From NCBI GenBank assembly GCA_022457155.1, contig JAJGOT010000133.1, positions 475,001 through 539,000 of the forward strand: DNA of 64,000 nt, read 5' to 3'. This stretch comes from Cladopsammia gracilis. Its lineage: Eukaryota > Cnidaria > Anthozoa > Scleractinia > Dendrophylliidae. This document shows, piece after piece, positions 1 to 12,998 of the stretch (position 1 is its first letter; each line of letters starts with the position of its first letter). The position numbers were made by a program, and so were the translations under genes. The notes beneath the pieces were generated by a model. It worked only from the letters and a program-made list of their open reading frames with translations. It was not told where the DNA came from and ran no database searches.

Positions 1-307
1 AGATGGCGGCTAAACAAACAGAACGATCATGGTCTGGGGCAGACACAGCCATAGAGACACACCTAATTTTGAGGACATGCTTACACTGATCAAAAGAGCC
101 GAAACAATCAAACTCGAGTGGTGTGTCTGTGAATTAGCTAGAATAGCTAAGTGTGACATTTTTACAACATTTTGTACAACACACTGGAAAATAGGGGACT
201 GCGAACAGTCAACATTAAGCTTTAAACTATTTTATAGCACTTGGCTAGAAAAATGAAAAAAAAAATAACATAGTATGTATAATGTTTTCATTTTACTTTG
301 TGTCTAG

Positions 308-3300
308 GTCATACTGGTTGAGAATGTGCACAATGGTGAAACATATGTTGTCAAGGTATAATTCAAAAGTTTCAAAACACACTAAACAAAATCTACACCA
401 CAACCCAAAGGCCTGATGCCTACTGGTATCAATAGGGTCTTTCCCTGGGCTGTGACCCTTTTATTCACCCACGCAGGTTAAAAAAAAACAATTCACAGCA
501 AAGTTTCTTTCTTAGAAAACATTGCAATAGACAAATTCGACTAACGCATTGTTGTACCCAATTCAAACCTTTTGGGATTAGAACTCTTTGTTCGTCATAT
601 TTCCATATCAATGAAGCATTGACATGGAAATTATATGGAAATATTGTGAACAAAGAATCTTATTCCCAGAAGGTTTGAATTGGGTACAACAATGCATTAG
701 CCGAATTGGTCTGTTAAGCCGCTGAAGGCCATGCTCAAACCATTGACTCCATATCAAATGTCCCACCATTAATTTTCCCACTGGAGTGAATGGTTTAACT
801 TTTTGTTACAGAAGACCTGACTGTGTTTCCCCAGAAAGTTCATATTGACTAGTGACTTTGATTCAAACTGTACAAAACATTTCACATGATTTTAGGCTCT
901 TTGCAAGTCAGGACCAGCACGGGCACATGGTCACTCCCATGGAAGTGAGCATCGGCGAAGGAAGTCTGTGAGACGTCTCTTTGTGAGTTATCAAAAGTTT
1001 CCACTCATGATCTCAAAATTTAAATAAAATCTCAAAAACAAATGGTACTGTGCAATAGGTTCTGCCGAAGAGGTTTCATTTGAGTGGTCACACCGTAGTC
1101 GATAGAATTTTTTGACAGACTCAAAAGTTAGAACTGCATTGCATGTCTCCATAATTGACTTGGAGCCTATTTTTATGAAGGTCAAGTTTTAAAATAAATT
1201 TCAGGATATAGTGAGAAAAATGCATTGGTCTTCGAGTGCTATAATGTATATTATCTTTAGTTAGTTATTTATGTATAACAACAATTTCTGCAATGAATTT
1301 GGTATAGTTTACTGCTTGAACATGTTCACAAAGATGAGAATCAACCATAAAGAACTCAGAAGTATTTTGTTTAAATTTTAAAAAATAACATTTAAAAGAT
1401 AAACAGAGAAACAATATATTATATAGTGTTTGATGCAGTCGTAGGAGACTGTAGGAGTGCTCGATGCAAATACATGCAGAGCGAAATACAATTTTAGATA
1501 AAAACTCGAGTAACTGTCTCAAAGAATTTTCTATCTAAAATTATTTAAAAAGACACATTTATTATTCGACATAGCATTCTAGAGTGTAAATATGCATCAA
1601 AATGAAATATGACACTTTATTACACTCTTCTGACCACGCACTAGGAAAAACAGTTTCAAAAACTTAGGTTTAGGGGAAGATTACTGTAAGTTGTATAATA
1701 TTATAAATAACTTATTCAGCAAATACATGTAGTTGTGTCATAATTATTAATACGGCTGGGCTTTTTTACTTGTCATTTTTTTTTTTTGTAAAAATACTCA
1801 GCCGTATTAAACAACTTGACACCGAATAACCTCTATGTACTGTGTCAGGATAGTTTGTTCAATGTAGTTGTTTATTTACATCACTTTTCAGTAGCATCAG
1901 CAACACAAATTACTGAGCATGCACCAGCTAAATGTGTATAAATCAATTCTTTGTTAATAATTTTAAAACATAAAAATAATATTAAATGTCTAGTGGCTGT
2001 ATTGCAAAATGTTTTTAATATGGCCATCTTTGCTATCACCCTTTTTGATTGCAGGGTAAATATCCAAACATAGTGCGACTCTACAGATACTTTGAGACTG
2101 CTAGTACAATTTATCTTTTGTTGGAATATGCCCGGGGAGGCAGACTATGGGATCACATTGCCTGTTACCAGCGTGATACAGAGTCACACGTCCTGGGAAA
2201 TACGAATAAAAGAAATACTCAGGACTTGAACGAAACTACTCACGGTCAACCTGAGACAAAAACTGTTTCTGATAATGATACAACGAATGTTAACAGACTT
2301 TCAGCTCAAGGTGTGGCAAAACCTTTGGTAGGAGAAGACACTTCTTTTAAAAGCAGAACTGACAACTCGCCCACAAATTCAACAAGACTGCAAGTTAGTG
2401 AAGATTCTGCAAAAGCTTCAAATGATTCTGTTGTACAACCAGAGCTTAAACAAAATAGTGACGGTATCACAGTTCATCGTAACGGCAACAATAATTCATC
2501 AGTTGATAAAGTAAACAAAGACTCCGATGATAAATGCAGTGGAAAGGAAGCTGAAGCTTCTCGTGCCAACAAACACTTAGTTTTCAAAAAACTGGATGAG
2601 TATTTTGCTTCATCGGCCCAATATGTGCCCCATGAGCACGTCAGAATTTGGGCAGCAGAAGTTGTGTTGGCTGTTGCATATTTGCATACAGCTGGGATTA
2701 TTTGCAGGTAAAAAAAATAATTATTATTAAACTACCAATGATTTTCTGACCAAAAATAAATGTAGACAAGTACTAATTATTTTAATAATAATTATCCTTA
2801 AAGGGACTGTGCCAAGGCTGAAATATTGAGTTTTCATGGTTATGGCAAATCCAAAAGTTTGCTCTATTGACTATAGAATCTTTTATCCAATTTAGTTGTT
2901 GATGGCATTTGGTGATATAATATACTTAGAAATAGTTTCTAGAAGTTAGTGTATAATAGTCAAATACACACAAAAGAAAACAATGGAAATAAGATCTACT
3001 AACCTCTATTAGTGTACGGTACTATTTCATGGTCTGAGGAAAATCACTCTTGACTACAAGAAGCCAGTCAATCAGTCAATCAATCAATCCGTACCTTTAT
3101 TTTGAGTGTCAGACCAAAAGCAGTGAATGGTCACAGAGTTGCATGTCTGTATAAATTAAAAGACCTTATTTGTATTCCCAGGATTGGACTGTAACTAACT
3201 TGCAACAGAGGTACATGAAGGAGAATTTCATTGAAAATATGTGAAAATACAAATTCCTCCCGATAGAGTATGAGCCTCAATTGCAAGCTGCAATCTTGAA

Positions 3301-6300
3301 CGAAACTAGTGCTGGGCATACCGAAACTGTGCCACCATTTTTTTGTATTTTCACAGAGACTTGCATCCTAAGAATTTGCTCCTTGATGAGGAAGGTCATG
3401 TTCTTCTCACATATTTTGGTTCATGGGAAGAAACTGAGCATATTCCTGATGAAGAGGCTATGAATCACTTCTACTGTGCCCCAGGTTCGTCTCATAACAC
3501 TGTAAAGCACTTAGACAGTGAGCATGAGATGTCATTTACTGCAGGTGTATGCTTTTGGAAAGAGCTGTGCTATTATTCATCAGATGTAAAACTATCGTCA
3601 TTACCCTCACCATTATCATCGCTGACATTGTTGTATTTATTTATTTATTTATTTATTTACTTACTTACCATACAGGTCTTTCACTCAATGTTGAGCTGAG
3701 CATTTTAAACCGCTCTAAAAGAAAAAGAATATTAATAAAAAGGTAGCAAGGTGAAAAATACAAGCTGGAAATGGCGCTTATAAGTGAGGGGAATAAATGT
3801 TAATAAATGTTTGAAATTGCATTTTTAAATACAGCCAGTGAGGCAGACAATGCTGTCTCTTTTGGGAGTTGATTCCATTGTGCAATTGTACTTGGATAGT
3901 AAGAATACTACTTATAAAAGTCCCTATTTGCGGCTTGCGGCTTGTGGCTTGTCATCATCTGCATTGATCTGCATCAATCAGCCCCAGACATCATCATTGA
4001 CACTATCGTCATCATCCTTAATTTATTGTCATCATTATCACCTTGAATCACCGATGTCAACATTATCACCATCATTGCCATTGTTAGCTTTATCATCATC
4101 AGCAGCAATGTTATCCTTGTGTTATCACATTAGATGATTACGTTTTTCCCAATTAGTAGAAGGTTGCACCCTTGGCTGTGCTCCCTCTGACATGTTAAAG
4201 GAGCTATGTTATGGAAATTTATATGTTGTAGGGTCTTAACTGCCTCAAATTAAAACAAGCACCTTTGTCGTACAGGAAATGCTTATAGAACTCTAAGAGG
4301 AAAATATGATGTGAATTTTCGAAGAGAGAGTCAACCATACTCAGAGTTTTAGCATGTTTTCCCAGGCGCAAGGTTGTAAACTTGAAAAACTTAGCGAATT
4401 TTTCAAGGTGCAATCCATTTCCTTCCTGGCCATCTCCAGCCAACGACACTTATTTTCACTCTTGGAGCACTGGTAGAGTAATGTTAAACAAAACTGGGCA
4501 ATTTTTGTTGGGTGACATCGCCCCTTGCTGTTCTTGTTCTTGTTGTTGTTCTCTAGCTCCTCCTCCTTCTCCTATGTCACCATTATAGTAGCGAGTGCCA
4601 TAATAATTATTATCCATCATGCATTGTCATGAGATTATTCCACCACTGTAATTATTTTCGGGCTAACTACATAAATTATAGCACAAAACAAGCTATTTTT
4701 TAATGTCTTCTATAAAATCTGGTATCACTGCCCCTCAACCCCTCCCCTAATGAACCTATGGCTGACTGCATAAACCTACAGTTAACCTAGTTACAAGCCG
4801 TGATTGTTTATATTTTCTGGTGTTTAAATTCCACAGAGATTTGGCAGGTTGATGAGGTAACTGCTGCAGCCGATTGGTGGAGTGTAGGAGCTCTGCTATA
4901 TGAATTAATCACAGGACAGGTCAGAAGCAAATTAATCTTGACAAAAATTCAAACACCATGCGTTTCTCAAACTCCCGGCATACGTTTCTCAAACTCCCGA
5001 AGGCATTTCGGTCCCGAAAGCTGTTTTAAATTCAGTTTCTAATGAATCGCGTTGACGTTTTTAGCCCACAAACCGACTAACATGTGCAGTAAACGTAAGA
5101 GCTTTTACTTAGCTTTCAAAATGAAGAAAAACCGAATCTTCGTTGTAAACACCCTGCACATAACATAGCTTTTCGGCCCGAAAAAGTTTTTGGCTTTCAA
5201 GAAACGCACGCCAGGGCTCAATTAGAAGGATACTTGAATAATCACCAACTTGAAAGTAAAATGAAATGATAAACACTTAATGACTGGTCCTGAGGAAAAC
5301 AGTGAATTTTGTTTCCCGAGAATCTCGTTGTTTAAGGGAAACAAAATTCACTGTTTCCCGAGGGATCAGTCATTAAGTGATTTGTTATATAGCAACACAA
5401 AAACACAACACAACACAGTTTGAAAAACGCGCCGAACACGCGAGGTAAACATCAATCGCATTATAATCATGCCACCTTTTGTCACGGTTTGATCATGTGC
5501 GCTAGCGGGCAACAGTGAAAATGTTGCCCGCTTTCGCAAATTTTGCCCGCTCATGGACGTTTGGTGGGAAACAGTTTGTTTGTTAGACGTCATGTGACCA
5601 TGAATCAACCAATGAACGCGCGCGTTACATTGAGAAAAACTCCCTATATAACACTGTTTGAATAATCCACAAATGGTACAATGTGATTTGCGTGTTAATT
5701 TCTTGAATGGAAGGTTGGTGGTTCCAACCGACCGTAAAGAGTACAAGGAAATTCTGGGTAACCCTAGCTAAGCTTACAGAGGACTAACGTCCTATTCATG
5801 AAGGAGTAGTAATGTTCCTATTAATTGCATCATACTGCAGAAACCAGTAAAGTGTAGTTTATAGATGAGCCATATGTGGTCGCTTACTGAAATTTAAAGC
5901 CTAGCTTAAGTTTATGCTTTACGCTGCCGTCAATCATAATTATGGCAGTGACAAACGTTGGACCTCTGAAAAAAGAAACTGAAAAAATGGATCAAACTCC
6001 GCCAATCACAACCGGCTGCCTGTAGCGTCTGCCTGTAGCGTCTGCCTGAGGCACCTTCATAAGCTGACGTCCGATCTCATTCTGATACATGTAAGTGCGT
6101 GTAAAGCGCCATGAAACATACATGTGATATGTGTGCTATGTAGATCGTTATTATGTATTTATTTATTTATTTATTTATTTATTTGACCTTTTTGCGCAAA
6201 GCATCGTTGTCTCCTGAGATGTCCGCCAGTCAGTCAGTTGCTGAAAAGCAAACTTTCTTAGTTTATAATCTATTCAATTTTTTTTTGTAATTTATTGCTT

Positions 6301-9300
6301 CAGGCACTCTCAAGTGCACATCCATGGGGAATAAAAACTCACACTGAACTGCAGCTGCCAAACAAGATTTCACCGGAGGCTAGATCCCTTCTGAAAGAGG
6401 TGTGTGTGCTGATAAAACATTTCTAATCACATGCAAATTCCTCGGTAATTGAAAATTATAAATGCTAACTTAGGCTCCATCAAAAATCATTAAACATGCA
6501 TTGTATGGAATGATATAAAGACTATAAAAGGTAACGATTTTGTCAAATCGGAATACTTCAGCACTGATCATACAAGTTTGAGATACATGTATGTCTAGAA
6601 ATGCAGGCAGGGTGGGAGGGGGGAGGGGGGGCACACTACTCCATGACTGGCATCGCAAAGTGTCCTCACCTGTAAAAGTTCACCAAAACAGATGAAAATG
6701 ATTCTATCACATATGACAGAAGTACTATGAAAATAACAAACATGTTAAACACGTTTAATAAACACGTTAAACAATACTTGCCTGAATTTCTGGACATAAG
6801 TGAAAAGTTTGTTGGGGAATCAATAATTTAATTCCTTAAATACAAATTATTATTGTTATCAGTTCTGACAGCCGCCATCTTGGATCTGCCATCTTAAATT
6901 TCTGAATTTCTCCAACACCTCAGAAAACCATCCAAATTGACTCAAACGTATTCAAAACCATTAAAGTAACACCAAAAAGGCGTAAAAATGTTATAGTCAC
7001 GGTGACGAACATAAATTGCGAAAAACATGGCTGTCAAAATCTTGTTGCCATGGAACACCAATTCACGTGAACAGCGAACTGTCAAAACTAAATTGTTGCC
7101 AGATAAATTTAAGGAAAAGTCACGAACTTTGGCAGTGTTTGCTGTAATATAAATGAAGTTATAACATAGCTAGCAGAGCCGTGCAATCAAATTCAGTATA
7201 CGTAAGCGTGCTCAAAATCCCGATAGTGCACGCTGATAGCGTGAGCAAATCGGAAGTGCCTTTCTTGACCGTGATTTTTTTTTTAAAAATAAAGAATTTT
7301 GTATTTAAACTGCAGTAAAATAAAACTCGAGCTTTCAATAAATTTGAAATAAAACAATTCTTATTTTGCTTCATATTTCGCTTACCGCGAACAATCACTT
7401 CTGATATTGTTGTCCGTTTTTTGCGTCGGATTTGATGCACAATTCCACTGGCTATGTTATAAAACAATTGGTTCATGCTTTAAACTGTGCACTATCGAGT
7501 TATGGAGCACGCGGGAAGTTTGGAGAGTACTCAAGAAGCTAGAGTTGCCCGAGGCGAACTCTTACGCTTCTTTCGTGCTCTCCAAACTTCCCGCGTGCTC
7601 CATAACTCGATAGTGCACACTAACGCTAGCCTCCTACGCAGACGTCCTTAGGGCTCGTCACGCAATCTTTCCTCCCCCACGAACGTCTGCTGAAACGAGC
7701 GGTTAAATTCCATTCCTTTTGTTCGCAAAGATCAGCTGGATATCACGTGCAGATTGCTGGAGGACCAATCGGCGTTAAGTCATTGTTTAATAAAAAGCCA
7801 ATCATAAGCTGTGTTAGAACTGGCTCCCTAGACCTGGCGACGATTAATTTTCCTGCGAGTACTCGACCGCTAAGTTTATTTATAAATGCGAAGTGATTCC
7901 AAATTCTTGCTTCATGTATGGGCGAAACTCCGAAAAAAATCGTCGGAAATAACTGCTTTCTCTGTAGTATTCATTTGATTCCTACTGGGAGAGTACGAGT
8001 GTTCGGCAAGAGCTCGGTGAACATCTCGGGCGTTATTGAAAGCGCCGAGGAAATAGATGTAAGTGTGTTTTCGTCGAGTGACCCGTTCGTCTGCACCAAG
8101 TACATCCAAGTGTTACAAGCGGTTACTCGGATTAAGAAAGGAGTACTAGAACTAAACGACTTCGCTTGCTTCGCTTGCAATTTTGCTTAAAGAGTGTATA
8201 AAAGTAACCACTTGCATCCGTAATAACTACAAAACAGCTACCATGCTGGAGATTCAAATATTTCAAACCGGAAGCAATGACGCCGTACTTCTGACAATGG
8301 AGGTACTGCCTAGCTCTGAGAAACACGTAATAAACTCTGAGGAGAGCTAAAAACCATTGCAATATTCCACTATTCCAATATAGACCGTGACTATCGCATA
8401 AGACTTGGATCTTACACTCTTTTAGCCGTCTATAGCCTCTCGTTGATAAGGATTTAAATCGACGATCTTAAACGTCTCACATACTCGTTGAAAGGCCACG
8501 CGTCTCGCGTGAAATTTCCCGAGGTCCAAAGTGCACACTTCCTTGCTTTGGAAGTGCACTGTGATTGGTCTATGTTTTTAACCGCTCGTTTCAGCAGACG
8601 TTCGTGGGGGAGGAAAGATTACGTGACGAGCCCTAAGGACGTCTGCGTAGGAGGCTACACTAACGCATGAACCAATTGTTAATTATGTATATTGAAAGTC
8701 AGCACGGGCACTTTGTTCCTCCCTCCCCCCAGGCTAAATAAGGTTAATGCTCCCGAAGTTTTATTTACTTTTTTAATGGTATTTTGCATTCTTTTTGAAA
8801 TTCAGCTCCTTCGAGTAATACCCTCAGAGAGATTGGGTAAGTTTTAGTTGTTTAACCTGTAACACTAAGCAAATTATTTTTGCAGTGCTGGCCCCAGTTG
8901 TTCAAAAGGTGGATAGCGCTATATAACACAATTGGTTTTGTTAATGCCTATCAACTGGATAGTGGTGTATCCGGTGGGTAGCGCTATCCACCTTTTGAAC
9001 AAGTGGGCCCTGAAGTACATTTTGTTAAGTTTAGCTCTTTAAGGGCTGCATGCAAAAAGGTCTATATTTGCTGCGGAACGAGCGTAGCGAGTGAGCAGCA
9101 ACATAATCAGGATTTAAGAGAAATATATGAGAAAAAAATATAAGCTAGGAAAAATCTCGATTTGATCGCTTTTTACCAGAATTCACTGCGCCACGAACAC
9201 ATTTTGGGCCAGAATGCACTGCGCCGCGAACAATAGCCTCGCTTGCTGCTTCAAGCTCAGTGTTCGCTGCGAGATTTGTAATACAGTATTTTGGTCCAAC

Positions 9301-12189
9301 ATGTCCCAGTCGAAATGGGAACTGAAGTGTCGAAGACTACCACGAGTTGAGCGGGGGACTGCGAGGCATGGTGATAGGACCGTTGAATGGCAAAGATTTT
9401 CGAAGATTGTACGGAATAAAAGACAAATTTATTTTGAAATCACTCCGACAGGGGTCGATGAGACTGAGCTGAGCTGAGCGCTTGGGGACGCGAAACCTGA
9501 GCTGAGCTTGGGAGACGTGAACACACAGTAATTAACCTAAATTTTCACACCTTCCTCGTGGTGAACCGTCCTTTACTCAGCAATATTCTACAGACATTGC
9601 AGGAACTTGATGCGTGAATTACAAACCAAAATTACTATAGTCTTATTAGCTGGAATTTTCGTCGATTCATCTCGGTTACATTTGCTTTGTTTCCCCTCAA
9701 AAAAGGAAAGAGAAAATTCTGTAATACCAGCGAGACGATAAAACAGCATTGTTACAACAAATTTACCGCAGCAATTATTATCTTTTGGATACACTAGTAT
9801 AAAGATTATGTTACCAGATTTTACTATCATTTTGAAACCTCAAAAGACCTATTTCTATAAAATGATAAAAATAATGGTCGAGTTTTGTTACCCACTACTA
9901 TTAGGGCGGTTTACAATTGAGTGTCGAAATTAATTGCTGCGGAGCGAGCGCAGCGAGCGAGCAGCAACATAATCAGGATTTAAGAGAGAGATATATAAGG
10001 TGGGACGAATTCTCGAATTCATCACTTTTTACCAGAATGCATTGCATTTAACCACACTTTTTACCAGAGTTCTTTGCGGCATTTTTGACCGGAATGCATT
10101 GCGCCAGGAAAGAACGTCGTACCGTCGTCCTTTTTCGCGCGGATTTCAGTGGGAAAGGTTAGAGGTGATGTTTTGCCTTGATTTACCTGTAATACGATGT
10201 GAAGAAGCTCGTACTTGACTTTCCCAACTCAGTGCCGCTTTCGTTTTTAATGCAGTATGTGAAAGTTTCACAAATCTGGACGCTTTCGATTTGCGCGATC
10301 TGTATAGTTTCATGTCCAAACATAAGTTTAGTTCACCATGTACTTAAACAACACGATCTCTTGATGCGATAGTTTGTGAACCGCAAGAAGGAAACTTGCC
10401 TCAATAATTATGATTCTTACCATGTTCTCGACAGCCAGCAAAGCCGATCTCACATAAAAGGTATACAAGTCTAGCAGCGCGTTACTGTGAATGTAGCGTG
10501 TATCATGCACTCTGAACTTGACATGTCCGTGCATCTTGGCCCTAGTCAGTTTCTTACTTCCGCGAAGTACTCAGTTAACAAGAGTGGTTTGGAAAAAGGG
10601 GGCAAAAGTGTTCGACTCAAACAGGCTAAGAATATTGTATCTATCTGTCATAAACACTGCGAAATTCGAATTTCAGTTCGAGTTCGAAGTTAGAATTCGA
10701 GTTAATTCGTACGCGTTATGCGTACTGCAAAGGAAACATCGTTTTCGTTTGTTCAAAATAAAGCTATTTTACAGGCGATTGTTCCTTGTAAATTAAACTT
10801 GATTAAATGCTGTTATTATTTGGAATTTGTTAGAACGAATACTGTGATTGTATTATTGCATTTAGCCATCGCATTTAGCGAATTTCGATACGCGCCATTT
10901 TGTTTACTATGGCGCGTGTCACGTGGTTACTAAGGTTAACCAAGGTGGCCGCTTGTTTACATTTAAACAAATTCTTTTCTTTGGCTTTTTTCGTTCGTCT
11001 TCGGTGTTCCTTCATTGCCAAAAGCTTCGAAATGTTCGACAAACATAGCCAACACTGTTTTAACACAGGTGTTTTGACAATTTGAGGTTCAATTTTACAG
11101 TTTATAACCACAACGCTCACATTCGTGAGTTACGTGCTAGATGCGTATTCTTCGATCGGAGGCGCTCTTGGGCCTCTTGCTCCTCTGTTAGAGAAACAAG
11201 ACTCACTTTTCTAAGTTCACAAACCATTTAGAAACACCTTTTCAAACCCTTCTCAAACCCTTTGCTTTTAAACATTTTTTGCCTGGGGGTGGGAGGGTGG
11301 TCTTAGTTTTAAAAACACCGCACAATTTGCGACTATTTTCAGAGTCTCGCGCAAGCAGATGGATCACTGCCTACCTAATGTCAACATCAACAGAATGAGC
11401 CGCAGCATTACTATCTTTTGGATACCCTAGTTTTCGTAATTACTTTTCACACTCAATTGAAAACTGCTTTATTCAAATTTATTATTTTCTATACAAAAAT
11501 TAGCGAAAGTAGTAAACGACGTTTCGACATCTTCGGGATGTCATTGTCAAGTAAAATGTGTAGGTTTTACCATCTTAAAGAACAAGAGTAAACTTGACTG
11601 CCTGATATATGAAATGTTATATATCAGAGAATTTAAGCCAGTACTCAATACTCAGTCAGACTCAATCAGAGCAAAATTGTTTGTTTAATTAACGCAGTTT
11701 CCTATTAGTCACTTTTTCTTGTCACTAAACATATTTTGTCACCTTATGCTTATAATCGTAGATCTATTTATAATGCAAGAACTAACCTACACATTTTATT
11801 TGACAATGACATCCCGAAGATGTCGAAACGTCGCGCGGGAAATTTGAAAGCGAAAACAGGCGATATTATTTTATATCCATTTTATTTGTACACTAAAATT
11901 ATATTTGCACCTGCTTTTTAAAAATTTTAAATTTCAACTTTATTTCCAACAATTTAACGTCAATTTGTTTTGACAATGGAGGTTCCCTTTAAGCCTTACT
12001 TATTACTTTCTACCAAATATGTATGAGATTCTTGTGGAGCAGGCTTAGGGCTCTCACAGTCTAAAATGTACCATGTTTTTTTCTTTTCCTTTATCAATAG
12101 GCTCAGGTGTTAATGGTGTCGAAGAAATTAAGTCACATCCTTTCTTCAGTGGAGTAAACTGGGCATGGCTTTGTTCAAGAATTAATTAA
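308..12189 (+). CDS. RPS6KC1: RPS6KC1-like ribosomal protein S6 kinase family member, 3' part (seven exons)
   Basis: Seven exons with canonical splice sites join in phase: 308-355, 2055-2707, 3357-3484, 4837-4919, 6304-6399, 8806-8836 and 12101-12189 (stop TAA 12187-12189). They encode the last 375 aa; the 5' exons lie upstream of the window. The protein is the kinase-like C-terminus of the RPS6KC1/RPS6KL1 family. Visible parts are GKYPNIVRLYRYFE, LLLEYARGGRLWDHI, a Ser/Asn/Asp-rich insert of about 140 aa (exon 2), the catalytic loop CRDLHPKN (Cys replaces the usual His), LTYFG where DFG is expected, CAPE, ADWWSVGALLYELITG and a final IKSHPFF block. The long insert and the missing DFG aspartate are family traits and suggest a pseudokinase or weak kinase. 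Human RPS6KC1 adds PX and MIT domains upstream and acts in endosomal/sphingosine-kinase trafficking; that part is not visible here. RPS6KC1 versus RPS6KL1 cannot be settled from this part alone. Confidence 0.88.
528..714. mobile_element. Foldback MITE in intron of RPS6KC1-like gene
   Basis: Two arms of about 65-70 bp are inverted copies around a short loop. The left arm starts near 528 and the right arm ends near 714. They share the block gcattgttgtacccaattc in opposite orientation with few mismatches. There is no coding capacity and no clear target duplication. It is a non-autonomous inverted-repeat element. Confidence 0.7.
1747..1810. repeat. Short inverted repeat (hairpin)
   Basis: The block ttaatacggctggg at the left is matched by ctcagccgtattaa at the right, around an A/T-rich loop. 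It is probably a tiny MITE remnant in the first visible intron. Confidence 0.5.
3634..3659 (+). repeat. (TTTA)n microsatellite
   Basis: Simple tetranucleotide repeat in the intron after exon 3 of the RPS6KC1-like gene. Downstream (about 3950-4120) the same intron is rich in imperfect TCA/ATC triplets. Confidence 0.9.
5274..5379. mobile_element. Small inverted-repeat element
   Basis: The two ends are inverted copies. The left arm reads cacttaatgactggtcc then a block ending aattttgtttccc, and the right arm is its reverse complement (…gatcagtcattaagtg). The arms are about 45 bp with a few mismatches and a loop of about 15 bp. It lies in an intron and has no ORF. Confidence 0.65.
6156..6184 (+). 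repeat. (ATTT)n microsatellite
   Basis: About seven copies of ATTT in the intron upstream of exon 5 of the RPS6KC1-like gene. Confidence 0.9.
7627..8657. mobile_element. Non-autonomous Mutator-type element with 80 bp TIRs and 9 bp target duplication
   Basis: The ends are inverted copies of about 80 bp: the left starts tagcctcctacgcagacg and the right ends with its complement. The flanks carry a perfect direct repeat cactaacgc at 7618-7626 and 8658-8666. A 9 bp duplication with long TIRs is the signature of Mutator-like elements (established knowledge). No transposase is present; the interior holds a small ORF at 7918-8190. Confidence 0.8.
7918..8190 (+). CDS. Small ORF with a CxxC knuckle inside the Mutator-type MITE (possible captured exon)
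   Basis: A 90-codon ORF with a TATA-like tataaat about 37 bp upstream. The protein has NCFLC (CxxC) near residue 12, then a VFGKSSVNISG segment and a later FVCTK. This hints at a zinc-binding module whose second ligand pair is incomplete here. It sits between the TIRs, so it may be a host gene fragment carried Pack-MULE style. No stop-free extension or obvious downstream exon was found. Function is unknown, and it could be chance. Confidence 0.3.
   Translation: MGETPKKIVGNNCFLCSIHLIPTGRVRVFGKSSVNISGVIESAEEIDVSVFSSSDPFVCTKYIQVLQAVTRIKKGVLELNDFACFACNFA
8891..9010. mobile_element. 120 bp palindromic MITE
   Basis: The left end gccccagttgttcaaaagg is the inverted match of the right end ccttttgaacaagtgggccc. 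Both arms also share ggtggatagcgctat. The core is short (ggttttgttaatgcctatc). It lies 54 bp after exon 6 of the RPS6KC1-like gene. Confidence 0.75.
9069..10105 (+). repeat. Two diverged direct copies of a 160-170 bp repeat
   Basis: Copy 1 (about 9069-9230) and copy 2 (about 9935-10105) share the start tgctgcgga, then cgagcg-agcgag-gagcagcaac, then ataatcaggatttaagag, and further on a ttttaccagaat block. They lie about 0.87 kb apart in the last intron of the RPS6KC1-like gene. Nothing coding was recognised between them. Confidence 0.6.
11517..11837. repeat. Inverted repeat with PLE-terminus-like motif
   Basis: Arms at about 11517-11570 and 11783-11837 are inverted copies, containing gacgtttcgacatcttcggg on the left and its complement (…cccgaagatgtcgaaacgtc) on the right. 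The motif resembles the ends of Penelope-like elements elsewhere in this window, but the core reads CCGAAGA rather than CTGAAGA. No RT or GIY-YIG coding lies nearby. Confidence 0.45.
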
Positions 12190-12388
12190 CCCTTTTAAGC
12201 TTCAAAGTTGAAGTTTATATCTGGGGAACCCAATGAATCGTTTCGTTGTTCGGAAGATTTAAGTCATCTTAAAAATTCGTAATTAATTATACTACTTACA
12301 AGAGATTCCTATAGTAAAATGTCTCCTCGAACTTTGTAGAGATCGGAAAATCAAACGCCTTTTGTTTTCAGATGGATGAAATTGTCTT

Positions 12389-12634
12389 ATACCCCGTTCA
12401 CACCAACGCTTAAACATGTTTAAATGTTGTTTAGTTTAAAACAGGTTTAGAAAAATACCCCCAAACGTGCCGTAATATTTGGAGTGAAATCTTTACTACT
12501 TTACACTTATTGACTTTAATTACCATTCCACGTAGTATGAGTCATATACATTTAAAAACGTTCAAGAGACAGGCTAAAAACGTAGTTAAACTAAACATTT
12601 AAACAGGTTTAACCGTTGGTGTGAATGGGGTATT
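12389..12634. mobile_element. MITE just downstream of the RPS6KC1-like gene
   Basis: The left end ataccccgttcacaccaacg pairs with the right end, whose reverse complement starts ataccccattcacaccaacg. The TIRs are about 50 bp and include ttaaac/gtttaa blocks. It is about 246 bp and has no ORF. Confidence 0.75.
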
Positions 12635-12998
12635 ATAGTTTTGGGTACGAAATAAGGTCATCTAGGATTTTCGGAAAGGAGTAATAAGCTAGTAAATGTG
12701 GGGGATCGGATTCCTTTCCGACGCTGAAATATTCAGCAAAGGGATCCGAAAAACTCAAATTGTAATAGGCTTCATATAGTTTCCTTTAAAGGCACTAAAA
12801 TGATATGGAGAAGCAATACAACGCCATTACAAGCGTTTCCTAAACGTTCGTCGTTGGGTGCGCCTGTTAATTAAAATTATAATTATTGCAATCATTCCAA
12901 GAGGATTAAAACGACAAAAGCGCAGCGGCCATGCTGGAGGACGGAACGAAAGAAAGTATTAGAAGCTAATGAGAAATCTTTTGTTTCGTGCACCAGCT

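Larger units (their letters stand above)
7464..8680. mobile_element. Foldback element split by a later Mutator-type insertion
   Basis: The outer ends are inverted copies: aacaattggttcatgc at 7464 and its reverse complement ending at 8680. Positions 7487-7618 form a palindrome with arms of about 42 bp. The right outer end sits beyond 8657 because a 1 kb element (7627-8657) inserted near the right terminus of this foldback. Without the insert the foldback would be about 180 bp. This is a nested pair whose order of insertion can be read directly. Confidence 0.7.

Noticed and set aside
1..256. Possible exon at the left edge (agatggcggc… and the frame 29-256)
   Set aside because: No splice junction that joins in phase to the exon at 308 could be identified; upstream sequence is missing.
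11803..11837. Ninth and tenth hammerhead-like motifs at the 11.5/11.8 kb inverted repeat
   Set aside because: Core reads CCGAAGA and there is no clear stem II; kept only as an inverted repeat.
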